A stretch of DNA of 64,000 nt from an uncultured bacterium (GCA_902826945.1 CADEGS010000004.1:1-64000); one strand, 5' to 3'; numbered from the stretch's first letter, positions 19,303 to 33,013 are shown. Made by a program: numbers and translations. Notes: a model not told the origin generated them from the letters alone.

Positions 19303-20259
19303 ATGGCGACGAAGTGGAACGAGACCCGCAAGCGGCTGCTGCGGCTCGCCACCGGGCGGGCCCTCGCCGCGGCATCGACCGGGACCGACGGCGCGGAGGG
19401 AGCGCCGCGCGCGCCGCCGTGGCACGCGCTGCCCGAGCGCCTCGGCCTCCCGCGCGCCGCCTCGCTGTGCGTCGCGAGCGGCAAGGGAGGCACGGGCAAG
19501 TCGGTCGTCTCGGCCTCGCTCGCCTGCTCGCTCTCGACGCGCGGGCGCACGCTGATCCTCGACGCGGACATGGGCGTCGGCAACGCCCACATCCTCCAGG
19601 ACGTCTCGCCCATCGCGACCCTGGTCGAGGTCGTCGAGGGGCACTCGACGCTGCGCGACGCGCGCGTGCCCTGCTCGGCGCAGATCGACCTGCTCGCCGG
19701 CGGCTCGGGCGTGCCGCGCATGTCCGAGCTCACGCCCTTCGAGACGCAGCGCATCGCCGAGGGCCTGGAGGAGCTGGAGCTCGAGTACCGCTACCTGCTC
19801 GTCGACTCCGCCGCGGGCATCTCGCGCCAGACGCTGCGCTTCGCGCTCGCCTGCGATCTGGTGCTGATCGTGACCACGCCCGACCTGACGGCGATGACCG
19901 ACGCCTACGCGCTGCTCAAGGTGCTGCGCGGGCGGGATCGCGCGCGCTCGCCGCTCCTGCTCGTGAACCGCGCCTGCGACCAGGAGCACGCGGACGAGGT
20001 CGTCGGGCGCATCGCGCGCGTCTGCGAGCGCTTCCTCGGCCTCTCGCCGCGCGTGCTCGGCTGGCTGCCCGAGGACCCGCTCGTGCCCTCGTGCGTGAAC
20101 CGCCGCGGGGCGGTCAGCCTGCTCGAGCCGCACAGCCCGTTCGCGCGCGCGCTGGGCGCCGTCGCGGCGCGCGTGGTGGAGGAGCTCTCGGCGCTGCACC
20201 CGCGCGGCCTGGGGCACGCGCTGCTCGAGGACCTGGAGCGCTCCCCGCAGCAGGGATGA
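19303..20259 (+). CDS. FlhG/MinD-like P-loop ATPase
   Basis: A 318-residue cytoplasmic ATPase of the ParA/MinD class. The deviant Walker A KGGTGKS is near residue 65; then come DADMGVGNAHIL (Walker A'), VDSAAGIS, and TTPDLTAMTDAYALLKVL. These match FlhG (YlxH) more than MinD or ParA. The FlhG N-terminal DQAxxLR motif for contact with FlhF is not seen; instead there is a basic stretch MATKWNETRKRLLRLATGR. FlhG controls flagellar number and place, but no flagellar gene lies nearby, so it may position another polar structure. A weak hairpin (19121-19136) and 190 nt without a convincing gene precede it. No Shine-Dalgarno site is evident. Confidence 0.85.
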   Translation: MATKWNETRKRLLRLATGRALAAASTGTDGAEGAPRAPPWHALPERLGLPRAASLCVASGKGGTGKSVVSASLACSLSTRGRTLILDADMGVGNAHILQDVSPIATLVEVVEGHSTLRDARVPCSAQIDLLAGGSGVPRMSELTPFETQRIAEGLEELELEYRYLLVDSAAGISRQTLRFALACDLVLIVTTPDLTAMTDAYALLKVLRGRDRARSPLLLVNRACDQEHADEVVGRIARVCERFLGLSPRVLGWLPEDPLVPSCVNRRGAVSLLEPHSPFARALGAVAARVVEELSALHPRGLGHALLEDLERSPQQG

Positions 20260-20290
20260 AACCGGCGCGCGCGGCGCGCGTCCTCCCGGC

Positions 20291-20644
20291 GTGGAGAGCC
20301 GGGAGGAGCGCGCGGGGCGGCTGGCGTGGCTCGCCGCGCTGACGCTGGCGCAGGCCGCGCTGCTCGTGCGCGACCTCCGGCGCGAGGCCGCGGACGCGGC
20401 GGCCGCCGCCGGGGACCGCGCGCTCGGGCAGGCGCTCGCGCTGGACGGCGCTCCGCGCCGCTGGAGCCCGCGCGAGCTGCGCGTGCTGCCGGGGATCGGC
20501 GCGCGGCTGGCGCTGGCCGTGCTCGACGCCCGCCGGGACGGGGCGCGGCGCTGGGAGGACGTGCCCGGCATCGGGCCGCGCACGTCCGCGCAGGTGCGCG
20601 GCTGGCTGGCGGCGCACGGCCTGCCGCAGGAGCTCGCGCCGTGA
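20291..20644 (+). CDS. ComEA-like helix-hairpin-helix protein
   Basis: A 117-residue protein with a GTG start. A weak hydrophobic segment (residues 10-30) could anchor it in the membrane. Residues 58-110 hold two helix-hairpin-helix units, each with PGIG: LRVLPGIGARLALAVL and WEDVPGIGPRTSAQV. This is the arrangement of ComEA, which binds double-stranded DNA without sequence preference during uptake, and of other small DNA-binding proteins. It follows the FlhG-like gene by 31 nt and is the last gene in the ruvC-to-HhH run. Length fits ComEA-type proteins; no other competence genes are visible. Confidence 0.78.
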   Translation: MESREERAGRLAWLAALTLAQAALLVRDLRREAADAAAAAGDRALGQALALDGAPRRWSPRELRVLPGIGARLALAVLDARRDGARRWEDVPGIGPRTSAQVRGWLAAHGLPQELAP

Positions 20645-20753
20645 CGGCCGTCCGCAGGACTGCGAGAGGGGCGCCGGTCGCGGCCGGCGGGAAACGGCTT
20701 CCGGCCGGCGCGGACAGCAGGAGTTTGCAAAACAGGGGGCGGCGCGCGCGGCG

Positions 20754-20759
20754 TATCCT
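20754..20759 (+). promoter_or_regulatory. Candidate -10 box for the DUF4382-type lipoprotein
   Basis: TATCCT in GGCGTATCCTCGG. The ATG at 20794 would have a leader of about 28 nt, which contains GGAGG 20 nt before the ATG. A TTGCAA upstream (20725-20730) is too far (23 nt) to be a standard -35 box. Confidence 0.4.
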
Positions 20760-20793
20760 CGGAGGCATCCCCGCCGCAGCAGCCCTTCCCGCC

Positions 20794-22380
20794 ATGCGCC
20801 ACCGGCTCCCCCTCCCGACCCTCCTCCTCTCCCTCGCGGCCTGCAGCACCGGCGACACCGACGACGGCGTGCCCGCCGGCGGCCAGCCGTCCACCGCGCT
20901 CGTGGACCTGGTCGTGCGCGACGCGCCCGCGGACGCGCTGGCGGCCTTCGTCGCGCGCTTCGAGAGCGTGCGGCTGGTGCGCGCCGACGGCAGCGAGAGC
21001 GCTCCGCTCGTCGCCATGCCCGTCCCGGTCGAGCTGACCGGCCTGCGCGACCGCGTCGCGTGGATCGGCTCCGCCGCGCTCGCGACGGGGACGTACGAGG
21101 CGGTGCGCGCGCGCTTCACGCCCGGCGCGGTCGAGGCGCGCGACCTGGACGGCGCCCCGGTGGCGATCGACGCGCTGGCGGACGTGCTGGACGCGCCGCT
21201 CGCGGCGCCGCTCGTGCTGCGCCGGGACGAGTACGCGCGCGTCGTGCTCGACGTGGACCTGGGCGCCTCGCTGACGGGCGACGTCGCGGCCGGGAGCCTG
21301 CGCTTCGAGCCCCGCGGCTCGGCCGAGGCCAGCGACGGCTCGGTCCCCGTGCCGCTGGACGACCTCGACGCGCTCGTGACCGCGCGCGACCTCGCCGCGG
21401 GCACCTTCGCGGCGCGCGCCACCGTGGGGGACGCGCGCGCCGCCCCCCTGCGCACGGTGGACGTGCGGACCGGCGCCGACACGCTGCTCGTCGGCCCGCT
21501 GCAGGACGTCTTCGCGCAGACCGCGCTCTACCTGACGCTGCTCGCGCCCGGCCTGGCGGTGGTCGAGCTCGAGGGCGAGCTCGGGAAGGACGGCGCGCTG
21601 CGCGCGCGCTGCGTCGAGCTCGAGGACCAGAACGGCCTGGCCGGCACGCGCTTCCCGGTCGAGCTCGAGGCGCGCGTCGTCGCGCGCCCGCAGCCGAACC
21701 TCGCCACGCTGCTCGTGCGCGAGGTGACGCGCGGTGCGGAGCTGGCGGGTCCGGTCCTCTCCGGCCTGGGCCGCGTCACGGTGGACGTCCTGATCGACCC
21801 GGCGCCGCTGCTCTCCTCGAGCGACGGCGCGCTGCTCTCGATGGACGACCTGCCGGTCGGCGCCGACGTCGAGGCCAAGTTCGTGTTCTTCTCGGCCGAG
21901 CCGTTCCAGGCCGCGCGCCTGGTGCTGCTGCGCGTGCCGGGCGAGGGCACCGCCGGCGGCGTCGCGGCCGGCGCGACGATCCGCCTGGACGTCGCGCACG
22001 CGCCGGAGGTGGCGCCCGAGGCGCTGCCCGCGGGCGCGTCGGTGTGGCGCAGCGGCGAGCTCGCGCTCGTGCGCGCCGGGCTCCTCGTCGACGGCCGCGT
22101 GCGCGCGGTCGACGCCGCGCGCGGGCGGCTCCAGCTCGCCTCCGGTCGCGTCGTGGCGGACTTCGGCCCCGGCGTCCGCGCCGGCGCGGACGGGCCGTTC
22201 GCGGTCGAGGTCGATCCGGCGGCGCGCTTCCTGGGCGCCGCGCGCGACCTGGCCGAGCTCGCGCGCCTGCTCGCCGAGCCCGCCGCGTCCGTGGTCCTGG
22301 AGGTGCGCGGCCTCGAGGCCGCGGACTCCGCCCTGCTGCGCGCCTACGAGCTGCGCACGCGGCTCGTCGGCGCTCGCTGA
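20794..22380 (+). CDS. Lipoprotein with DUF4382-like and DUF5666-like domains
   Basis: A 528-residue exported protein. The signal peptide ends LSLAAC (Cys near residue 17), a lipobox. Residues 35-190 fit DUF4382: VDLVVRDAPADALAAFVARF, then ESVRLVRADGSE and LTGLRDRVAWIG. Residues 200-520 hold repeated small barrels like DUF5666 (for example VELEARVVA and VDVRTGADTLLV). Such proteins are common in Bacteroidota, Planctomycetota and Acidobacteriota and have no established function. It ends only 15 nt from the end of the convergent SGNH gene, with no clear terminator between them. Confidence 0.78.
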   Translation: MRHRLPLPTLLLSLAACSTGDTDDGVPAGGQPSTALVDLVVRDAPADALAAFVARFESVRLVRADGSESAPLVAMPVPVELTGLRDRVAWIGSAALATGTYEAVRARFTPGAVEARDLDGAPVAIDALADVLDAPLAAPLVLRRDEYARVVLDVDLGASLTGDVAAGSLRFEPRGSAEASDGSVPVPLDDLDALVTARDLAAGTFAARATVGDARAAPLRTVDVRTGADTLLVGPLQDVFAQTALYLTLLAPGLAVVELEGELGKDGALRARCVELEDQNGLAGTRFPVELEARVVARPQPNLATLLVREVTRGAELAGPVLSGLGRVTVDVLIDPAPLLSSSDGALLSMDDLPVGADVEAKFVFFSAEPFQAARLVLLRVPGEGTAGGVAAGATIRLDVAHAPEVAPEALPAGASVWRSGELALVRAGLLVDGRVRAVDAARGRLQLASGRVVADFGPGVRAGADGPFAVEVDPAARFLGAARDLAELARLLAEPAASVVLEVRGLEAADSALLRAYELRTRLVGAR

Positions 22381-22395
22381 GCGGCGCGCGCCCGA

Positions 22396-24075
22396 TCAGT
22401 CGTCTTCTGCCGCGCCCGCCCCCAGGGCCGCGCGCAGGTCGAGCGCGGGCGTGTAGCGCTGCGCGCCGCTCCCCTGCGTGCCGCGCGGCGAGACGAGCGC
22501 CTGCGCCCACAGGCCGCCCGCCGGGTCGACCGTGCGCAGGTCGACCGGCGCGCGCGCCAGGGCGTCGGCGCCGACCTCGAGCGGGAAGGACCCCACGACC
22601 GAGCCCGGGTCGAGCGCGGCCGCGCCGCGGCCGTCGAGCGCGGGCACGTCCGCCAGCCGCTCGGACGCGACCAGCAGCGCCGTGTCGCCGGGCCGCGCGC
22701 GCAGCACGAGCGCGCCCTGGGCGCGGTCCAGCTCGAGCCGCGGGTCCCACAGCTCGAGCCCGCCCGCGCGCAGCGCGGAGCGCTCGCCCGCCTGCACGAG
22801 CACGTCGTGCAGCCCGGCGCCGTTCGCCATCAGCGTGCCCTCGAAGCGCCCGTCGCCGAGCGCGCGCAGGTCGAGCAGCGGCGCGTGCCCGACGACGACC
22901 TGCGGCCGCTCGTCCGGGCCGAGCCCCGACAGCGTGACGCGCACGCGCGCGTCGCCGAGCGCGCAGGCGCTCGCCGGCTCGAGCGCCTCGAGCATGAGCC
23001 CGCCGCGCGCCGCGCCCGCGACGAGCCCCGGGGCCAGCGCCCGGGCGACCGCCTCGCCGAGCGCCTCGTGCGCCCGCGCCGAGGGGTGGACGTGGTCCAC
23101 GAACGCGGCCGCGTCGGCGAGGCCGGCGGCGTCGAGCGCCGCGCGCGCGTCGAGCACGCTCGCGCCGGCCGCCTCGGCCGCCGCGCGCACCAGCGCGCGG
23201 TCCTCGGCCAGGCGCGGCCAGCGCGCCGCGCTCGCCGCCGGCCAGGCCGGCAGGAGGACGAGCGCCTCGGCGCCCGCCGCGCGGCAGGCGGCGAGCATCG
23301 CCGCGACGTTCGCGGCGAGCTCGGCCGGCGGCACCCGCGCGCCGCGCAGGCGCTCGCCGCGCTCCTCCCAGGCCGCGCGCACCGCGCCCGGGTCTGCGGG
23401 GGCGGGCGCCGGGCCGAGCGCGCGCGCGACCATCCGCCCGAGCGCGCTCCCGCGCAGCCACGCGCGCGGCCCGCGGCGCGCGGCGAGGATCGCCGCGTCG
23501 GGCTCGACCAGGGCCGGCGCCTGGTCGTTCCAGGCCGCGAGGTAGAAGACGGCGCGCGCGGGCGCGCCGCCGCGCAGGTGCTCCCGCAGCTCGGCCAGCG
23601 TCTGCGCGGTCGAGTAGCCGGGCACGCCGAGGTTCAGGACGGAGAGCGCCTGCGCCCCGAGGCCGCGGCGCGCCAGCGCGTCGGCGGCGCGCGCGGGCAG
23701 GGTCTCGCTCGGCCGCACGCCGACGCCGTAGACGCAGCTGTCGCCGAGGAACCACACGGCCGGCAGGCCCGCGCGCGGCGGCTCGTTGCGGTAGGGCCAC
23801 GCGCCGGTGGCGTAGGCGCCGGCGTGCTCGGGCGCCTCGCGGTAGCCGGGCGCGAGCGCGTAGGCCGTGCGCGGATCGTCCACGAGCAGGCCGCGGCGCT
23901 CCTCGCCCGGGTGGAACTTGCGGAACGCCACCGGCTGCGCGGGCGGAGCCGGCCAGAGCGCGCGCAGCAGGAGCTCGGCGAGCCCGAGCGCGGCCAGCGT
24001 CGCCAGGGCGCTGAGCGCAGCCACGCGCAGGCCCCGCGCGCCCACCGGCGCTCCTTCCGCGGAGGCTTCCGTCAC
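22396..24075 (-). CDS. Membrane-anchored SGNH/GDSL hydrolase
   Basis: A 559-residue protein. One membrane helix covers residues 17-40, leaving the rest outside the cytoplasm. Block I is FLGDSCVYG with Ser at 113, block II is NLGVPGYST (Gly near 150), block III is YLAAWND, and block V is VDHVHPS with Asp and His. These make the full SGNH catalytic set. The C-terminal 200 residues form a beta-rich domain of unknown role. Known relatives include esterases and acyltransferases that modify polysaccharides. The substrate is unknown. The start ATG follows a 193-nt gap with a TAGAAT box. Confidence 0.82.
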   Translation of the reverse strand: MTEASAEGAPVGARGLRVAALSALATLAALGLAELLLRALWPAPPAQPVAFRKFHPGEERRGLLVDDPRTAYALAPGYREAPEHAGAYATGAWPYRNEPPRAGLPAVWFLGDSCVYGVGVRPSETLPARAADALARRGLGAQALSVLNLGVPGYSTAQTLAELREHLRGGAPARAVFYLAAWNDQAPALVEPDAAILAARRGPRAWLRGSALGRMVARALGPAPAPADPGAVRAAWEERGERLRGARVPPAELAANVAAMLAACRAAGAEALVLLPAWPAASAARWPRLAEDRALVRAAAEAAGASVLDARAALDAAGLADAAAFVDHVHPSARAHEALGEAVARALAPGLVAGAARGGLMLEALEPASACALGDARVRVTLSGLGPDERPQVVVGHAPLLDLRALGDGRFEGTLMANGAGLHDVLVQAGERSALRAGGLELWDPRLELDRAQGALVLRARPGDTALLVASERLADVPALDGRGAAALDPGSVVGSFPLEVGADALARAPVDLRTVDPAGGLWAQALVSPRGTQGSGAQRYTPALDLRAALGAGAAEDD

Positions 24076-24237
24076 GGGTCGCGGATCCGCTCGCCGCCGC
24101 TGGGGAGCGCCGCCCGGACGGCGCCGGTCGGGGGCGCGAGGAGTGTCCGGGCGGGGCCCGCTGCGTCGGACGGACGGCGATGCATGAGCGACGGCGGAGG
24201 CGCGGCTCCGCAGCGGGCGCCGCGGACCGCCGGCGGG

Positions 24238-24243
24238 ATTCTA
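24238..24243 (-). promoter_or_regulatory. Candidate -10 box of the SGNH gene
   Basis: TAGAAT on the minus strand, in GGATAGAATCC. It lies between the stop of the sigma-54 activator (24269) and the SGNH ATG (24075), giving a leader of about 155 nt in which no other gene was found. Confidence 0.4.
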
Positions 24244-24268
24244 TCCGGCCCGCCCGCCCGCGCGCGCG

Positions 24269-29128
<4,860 letters not shown>

Positions 29129-29256
29129 GCGCTTTGTCTCGATTCTGGACGATTCGCTCTGGAATCTGGACCCGGAGACGGGGGGACGCCCGTCGATCCT
29201 CCCCGCTCCACCCGCCGGAGAGGGAAGCGCACACCCGCTTTCGGTCGAAGGAGGAG

Positions 29257-29262
29257 ATCCTA
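29257..29262 (-). promoter_or_regulatory. Candidate -10 box of the giant regulator
   Basis: TAGGAT on the minus strand in CCTAGGATCTCC, about 128 nt before the GTG at 29128. The leader would be about 120 nt. The divergent secreted gene starts 78 nt away on the plus strand, with no clear box of its own. Confidence 0.35.
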
Positions 29263-29339
29263 GGAGGGCCGGACGTCCGTTCGCTGCTCGCATCGCGGGG
29301 CCCGCGCCAGCGCGCGGAACGTGCGTTGCGGCATCCGGC

Positions 29340-31091
29340 ATGCCGAACCCCTCGCGAAACCCCATGAAGAAGCCCGCGCACCTCGTCCCTTCCGCCGTCC
29401 TGGTGGCGCTCGCCGGCTCCGTCCAGGGGCAGGAGGCGTCGTGGTTCCTCGGACCTCCGGGGGGCGTGGGAGAGGTGGCGCTCTTCGACCAGTCCACCGG
29501 CCGTCGCCTGGCGGTCGCGCAGGCGCTGCAGGGGATCCGGCTCGTCCCGCTCGACTGCGTCGGGCGCACGGCCCTCGACGCGCTCGTGCCGAGCGTCCCG
29601 CGGCTCCTGGCGGACGTTCCCGGCGCCACGCGCATCGTGCTGCCGCACGAGAACGGCTCGCTCTACCGCTTCCGCCGGACGGACGCCGGCGGCGAGGTCT
29701 ACGGGCACCTGTGGGTCGATCCGGAGGGCGTTCCGCACGCGCTCGTGGAGCGGCCCGCGGCCGCCGGTGCCGATCCGTGGCTGACGAAGATCGCGATCGC
29801 GCCGGACGGCAGCGCCTTTCTCGCGGCGACGGCGGCGGGAGAGCTCGTCGAGGTCGCGCTGGCCTCCGGCGCGGTCCAGGACCGCGGCACGGCTGCCGGC
29901 GTGCTGCCGAACGGGCTGCGCCTCCTGGACGAGTGGGGCGTGGTCGCGACCGCCGGCGCGCTGCTGCGCTTCGACCGCGCGCCCGGCGCGAGCGTCGCGG
30001 CCGTGCCCTTCCCCGGCGGCGCGCCGGCCTTCCTGGGCGACGGCGTCGTCGCGAGCGAGGACGGCGCATGCGCGGCCGTCGTCGCCGGGCCGACCTCCGC
30101 GCTCGTCCACGTGTGGACGCTCGAGCGCCACGGACCCGCGGTGCAGGTGAGCCAGACGGCGATGCCGCTCTCGGGCGCCGGCTTCCTGCCCGAGCACGCC
30201 GACGGCCCCTACCTCGCGCTCTCGCCGCTGGCCTCGGCCTGCCTGTGGCGCTCGCAAGGGTCCTCGGCCGAGGCCTGGGTGCGGCGCACGCAGCTCGCCG
30301 CGCCGCCGCCCGTGCAGGTCACCGCCGACGCGACGTTCGCGGACACGCTCGACTCGACCGGCGAGTTCGGCTTCTTCGACGAGCTGACCGCCTTCGTGCT
30401 GGTCGGCGAGAGCGACCCCGCGGGCATGGAGGGCGCCGACGTCTATCGCGTGGAGGTCGATCCCACGAGCGGCGCCACGACGGTCGCCAATCTGAGCCTG
30501 ACCTCGGGCGTCGCGACGCCGCCGTTCGACAAGGGCGAGCTGAAGGCGGGCGGCGTGCTGCGCCTCGAGGGGGCGTCGGGGTTGCTCGTGCACGTCGACC
30601 TGTCGAGCGACGAGGGGTTGCTCGGCGTCGTGCGCCCCGACCGGTCCGGCCTGGCCGTGCTGCGCGACGGCGTGTCGTCGATCGACGCGTTCGCGCGCGC
30701 CGGCGCGCACGTCGCGCTCGCAGTGCGCGACCGCGACCAGGCGAGCGAGCTCGTCTCGCTGCCCCTCGCGCTCGACGGCGTCACCGTCCACGCGACCCTG
30801 CCGCGCGGCTTCGAGATCGCCGCCCTCGCCGGCGAGTCGAGCGGGCTGCTCGGCGTGCTGCTCGACGTGCCCGACGGCCGCTGGATCGGCCGCGTGGACC
30901 TCTCCACCGCGAGCGCAGAGGTGCTGGCGGAGGTCGCGCTGCCGCTCGGCGCGACGATCGGATGGCAGGCCTCGCGCCTGGCGTTCTCGGTCGACTGGGA
31001 CGCGACACGCTCGCTCGGCGTCGAGTGGGGCGGAGCGCGAACGCTCGGGCTCTACGCGACCGGCGGCGTCCCCTGCCACCCGTTGCCCTGA
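29340..31091 (+). CDS. Secreted beta-propeller-like protein, unknown function
   Basis: A 583-residue exported protein. A second ATG at 29364 begins MKKPAHLVPS and gives a standard signal peptide (cleavage near VQGQ); the longer start at 29340 adds eight residues, so either may be used. The mature chain consists of repeated short strands with turns such as APDGSAFLAA and FLPEHADGPY, like a WD/NHL-type propeller. No catalytic motif was seen. It diverges from the giant kinase/sigma-54 regulator. Both genes could be linked, but this is guesswork. Short T-poor sequence follows before the convergent hydrolase. Confidence 0.75.
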   Translation: MPNPSRNPMKKPAHLVPSAVLVALAGSVQGQEASWFLGPPGGVGEVALFDQSTGRRLAVAQALQGIRLVPLDCVGRTALDALVPSVPRLLADVPGATRIVLPHENGSLYRFRRTDAGGEVYGHLWVDPEGVPHALVERPAAAGADPWLTKIAIAPDGSAFLAATAAGELVEVALASGAVQDRGTAAGVLPNGLRLLDEWGVVATAGALLRFDRAPGASVAAVPFPGGAPAFLGDGVVASEDGACAAVVAGPTSALVHVWTLERHGPAVQVSQTAMPLSGAGFLPEHADGPYLALSPLASACLWRSQGSSAEAWVRRTQLAAPPPVQVTADATFADTLDSTGEFGFFDELTAFVLVGESDPAGMEGADVYRVEVDPTSGATTVANLSLTSGVATPPFDKGELKAGGVLRLEGASGLLVHVDLSSDEGLLGVVRPDRSGLAVLRDGVSSIDAFARAGAHVALAVRDRDQASELVSLPLALDGVTVHATLPRGFEIAALAGESSGLLGVLLDVPDGRWIGRVDLSTASAEVLAEVALPLGATIGWQASRLAFSVDWDATRSLGVEWGGARTLGLYATGGVPCHPLP

Positions 31092-31167
31092 GCCGGAGCA
31101 GGCATCCGCGCACCGCGCCCGCCTCGCCGCGCGGAGCGCGAGCCGTGGTCGCTCGGCGGATCGGCGC

Positions 31168-31977
31168 TCAGCGCTTGCTCGGCGCGCCGAGCGAGCGCTC
31201 GAGGAACGCGAGCAGCGCGTCGTGGAAGGCGTCGGGCGCGTCGAGGTAGCAGGGATGGCTCGCGCCGGGGAGCAGCAGCACCTCGGCGCGCTCGAAGCAG
31301 GACGCCAGGCGCTCAGCCTGCGCGGGCGGGAAGACGCGGTCGCGCTCGCCCCACACGACCAGCGCGGGCGCGCCGGCGCGCGCGCCGCGCAGGCGCGCGG
31401 CGAACGCCTCGACGCCCGCCGGCGCGACCAGCGCGCAGCACGCGACGCGCTCGGGCGCGGTCGAGAGCGTCGCCAGCGCGATCCCGCCGCCCAGCGAGGG
31501 CGCGACGAGCGCGGCGCGCTCGAGGCCGAGCGCGTCGAGCAGGCGCGGCACGAGCGCCTCGGGCGCGAGCGCACAAGCGGGGCTCGCGCCGTGGCCGGGC
31601 AGGTCGACGGCGAGCGCGCGCCAGCCGCCATCCGCCAAGCGCGCGAGCGTGCCGAGCTCCTCCCACGTGCCGGAGTCGAAGGCGGCGCCGTGCAGCAGCA
31701 GCACGGCCGGCCGCGAGGGATCGCCCGCCTCGCGCAGGTGCACGCGCGCGCAGCCCCCGGCGAGCGTGACGTCGCGCGCGCGCACGCCGGCGTAAGGCGC
31801 GTCGCGCGCCGTCCCGGGGGCGGGCCGCGCCGGGCTCGCGCGTGCCGCGCCCTCGCGCGCGGGCTCGGCGGCGGTCGTGCGCGCGTCGCGGCAGGCCAGC
31901 GCGCAGCCCAGGACGAGCGTCCAGGGGAGCGCGCGCGCCGCCGCGCGCCGCGCCGGCTGGGGTCGTTCGCGTGCCAT
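31168..31977 (-). CDS. ABHD14-like alpha/beta hydrolase, exported
   Basis: A 269-residue protein with a basic start and hydrophobic segment ending VLGCALAC, so probably a lipoprotein or membrane-anchored. The fold follows abhydrolases: VLLLHGAAFDSGTWEELGT (oxyanion loop), ALAVDLPGHG, the nucleophile elbow VAPSLGGG, Asp in VVWGERDRVFP and His in GASHPCYLD. The elbow lacks the usual first Gly and reads A-P-S-L-G, and GASHPCYLD is nearly the same as GAGHPCYLD in animal ABHD14 proteins (SPSLSG elbow). This suggests the ABHD14 branch rather than a plain esterase. ABHD14B has been described as a protein-lysine deacetylase. The function of the exported bacterial form is unknown. A TAGGAT box lies 17 nt before the ATG. 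Confidence 0.82.
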   Translation of the reverse strand: MARERPQPARRAAARALPWTLVLGCALACRDARTTAAEPAREGAARASPARPAPGTARDAPYAGVRARDVTLAGGCARVHLREAGDPSRPAVLLLHGAAFDSGTWEELGTLARLADGGWRALAVDLPGHGASPACALAPEALVPRLLDALGLERAALVAPSLGGGIALATLSTAPERVACCALVAPAGVEAFAARLRGARAGAPALVVWGERDRVFPPAQAERLASCFERAEVLLLPGASHPCYLDAPDAFHDALLAFLERSLGAPSKR

Positions 31978-31994
31978 GCGAGCCGAGGCGCGCG

Positions 31995-32000
31995 ATCCTA
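31995..32000 (-). promoter_or_regulatory. Candidate -10 box of the ABHD14-like gene
   Basis: TAGGAT on the minus strand in GCGTAGGATCGCG, 17 nt before the ATG at 31977. It lies back to back with the nadC box, 56 bp away. Confidence 0.42.
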
Positions 32001-32055
32001 CGCGCCGGCGGCGGCGCCGGCACGCGCCCGGCTGGTCCGTCCCGCGCGGCCGGCG

Positions 32056-32061
32056 TAGACT
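32056..32061 (+). promoter_or_regulatory. Candidate -10 box of nadC
   Basis: TAGACT in GGCGTAGACTGG ends 10 nt before the TTG at 32072. The expected transcript start would leave a leader of only a few bases. Confidence 0.45.
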
Positions 32062-32071
32062 GGCCCGCGCC

Positions 32072-33013
32072 TTGCATGCCGCGGACGAACCATCGGCCCT
32101 CGCCCGGGAGCTCGACGCGGCGCCGCCGGAGCGGCCGCCCGGCGCGCTCCTGCCCGAGGACGACGAGCTGCTGCGCGCCTTCCTGCGCGAGGACGTGGGC
32201 GTCGGCGACGTGACCGGCGAGACGCTGCTCGAGCCGGGGCTCGCGGCGCGCGGCCGTCTGCGCGCGAAGGCGCCCGGCGTCGTGTGCGGGCTGGAGCCGT
32301 TCGCGCGCGTCTTTGCCTTGCTCGATCCGCGCGCGCGCGCGCGCTTCCTGGCGCGCGACGGCGACGAGGTGCGGCCCGGGACGGCGCTGTGCGAGGTCGA
32401 GGCCGGCGCGCGCGCGCTCCTGGCCGGCGAGCGCACCGCGTTGAACCTGGTCCAGCGCCTGAGCGGCGTGGCCAGCCTGACGCGGCGCTTCGTGGACGCG
32501 GCGCGGCGCGGCGGCGGTGCCGCGCGGATCTACGACACGCGCAAGACCACGCCCGGCCTGCGGCGCCTCGAGAAGCACGCCGTGCGCTGCGGCGGCGGCC
32601 AGAACCACCGCTTCGGCCTGCACGACGAGGCCATGGTGAAGAACAACCACGTGGACGTGACGGGCCGCGGGCCGGGCGCGCTCGTGCGCGAGCTGCGCCT
32701 GCGGCGCGGCGCGGCGCTCGTGATCCACGCCGAGGCGCGCGACGAGCGCGAGGCGCTCGAGGCCGCCGCGGCCGGCGCGGACGTCGTGCTGCTCGACAAC
32801 ATGGACGTGGCCGCGATGCGCGCGCTGTGCCCGCGCCTGCGCGCGCAGGCGGCGAGCGCCGGCCGGACGATCGCGATCGAGGCCTCGGGCGGCGTCACGC
32901 TGGAGACGGTCGGAGCGATCGCCGCCTGCGGCGTGGACCGCGTGTCGGTCGGCGCGCTGACGCACTCGGCGCCCGCGCTCGACCTGTCGCTCGCGATCGA
33001 GAGGGCGGGCTGA
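32072..33013 (+). CDS. nadC: Nicotinate-nucleotide pyrophosphorylase (carboxylating)
   Basis: This 313-residue cytosolic enzyme turns quinolinate and PRPP into nicotinate mononucleotide for NAD synthesis. Signatures are EDVGVGDVTGETL near residue 45, LNLVQRLSGVASLT, then YDTRKTTPGLR and the quinolinate/PRPP-binding stretch CGGGQNHRFGL with KNNHV. The C-terminal IEASGGVTLETV and DRVSVGALTHSAP are also typical. The TTG at 32072 was chosen because it stands 10 nt after a TAGACT box; the first 25 residues are a less conserved extension. nadA and nadB are not here. The stop overlaps the ATG of the next gene by 1 nt (TGATG). Confidence 0.95.
   Translation: MHAADEPSALARELDAAPPERPPGALLPEDDELLRAFLREDVGVGDVTGETLLEPGLAARGRLRAKAPGVVCGLEPFARVFALLDPRARARFLARDGDEVRPGTALCEVEAGARALLAGERTALNLVQRLSGVASLTRRFVDAARRGGGAARIYDTRKTTPGLRRLEKHAVRCGGGQNHRFGLHDEAMVKNNHVDVTGRGPGALVRELRLRRGAALVIHAEARDEREALEAAAAGADVVLLDNMDVAAMRALCPRLRAQAASAGRTIAIEASGGVTLETVGAIAACGVDRVSVGALTHSAPALDLSLAIERAG

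Noticed and set aside
29129..29635. An N-terminal extension of the giant regulator to 29635
   Set aside because: The added residues are low-complexity and overlap the divergent gene; a GTG just before the kinase domain and an upstream TAGGAT box give a better start.
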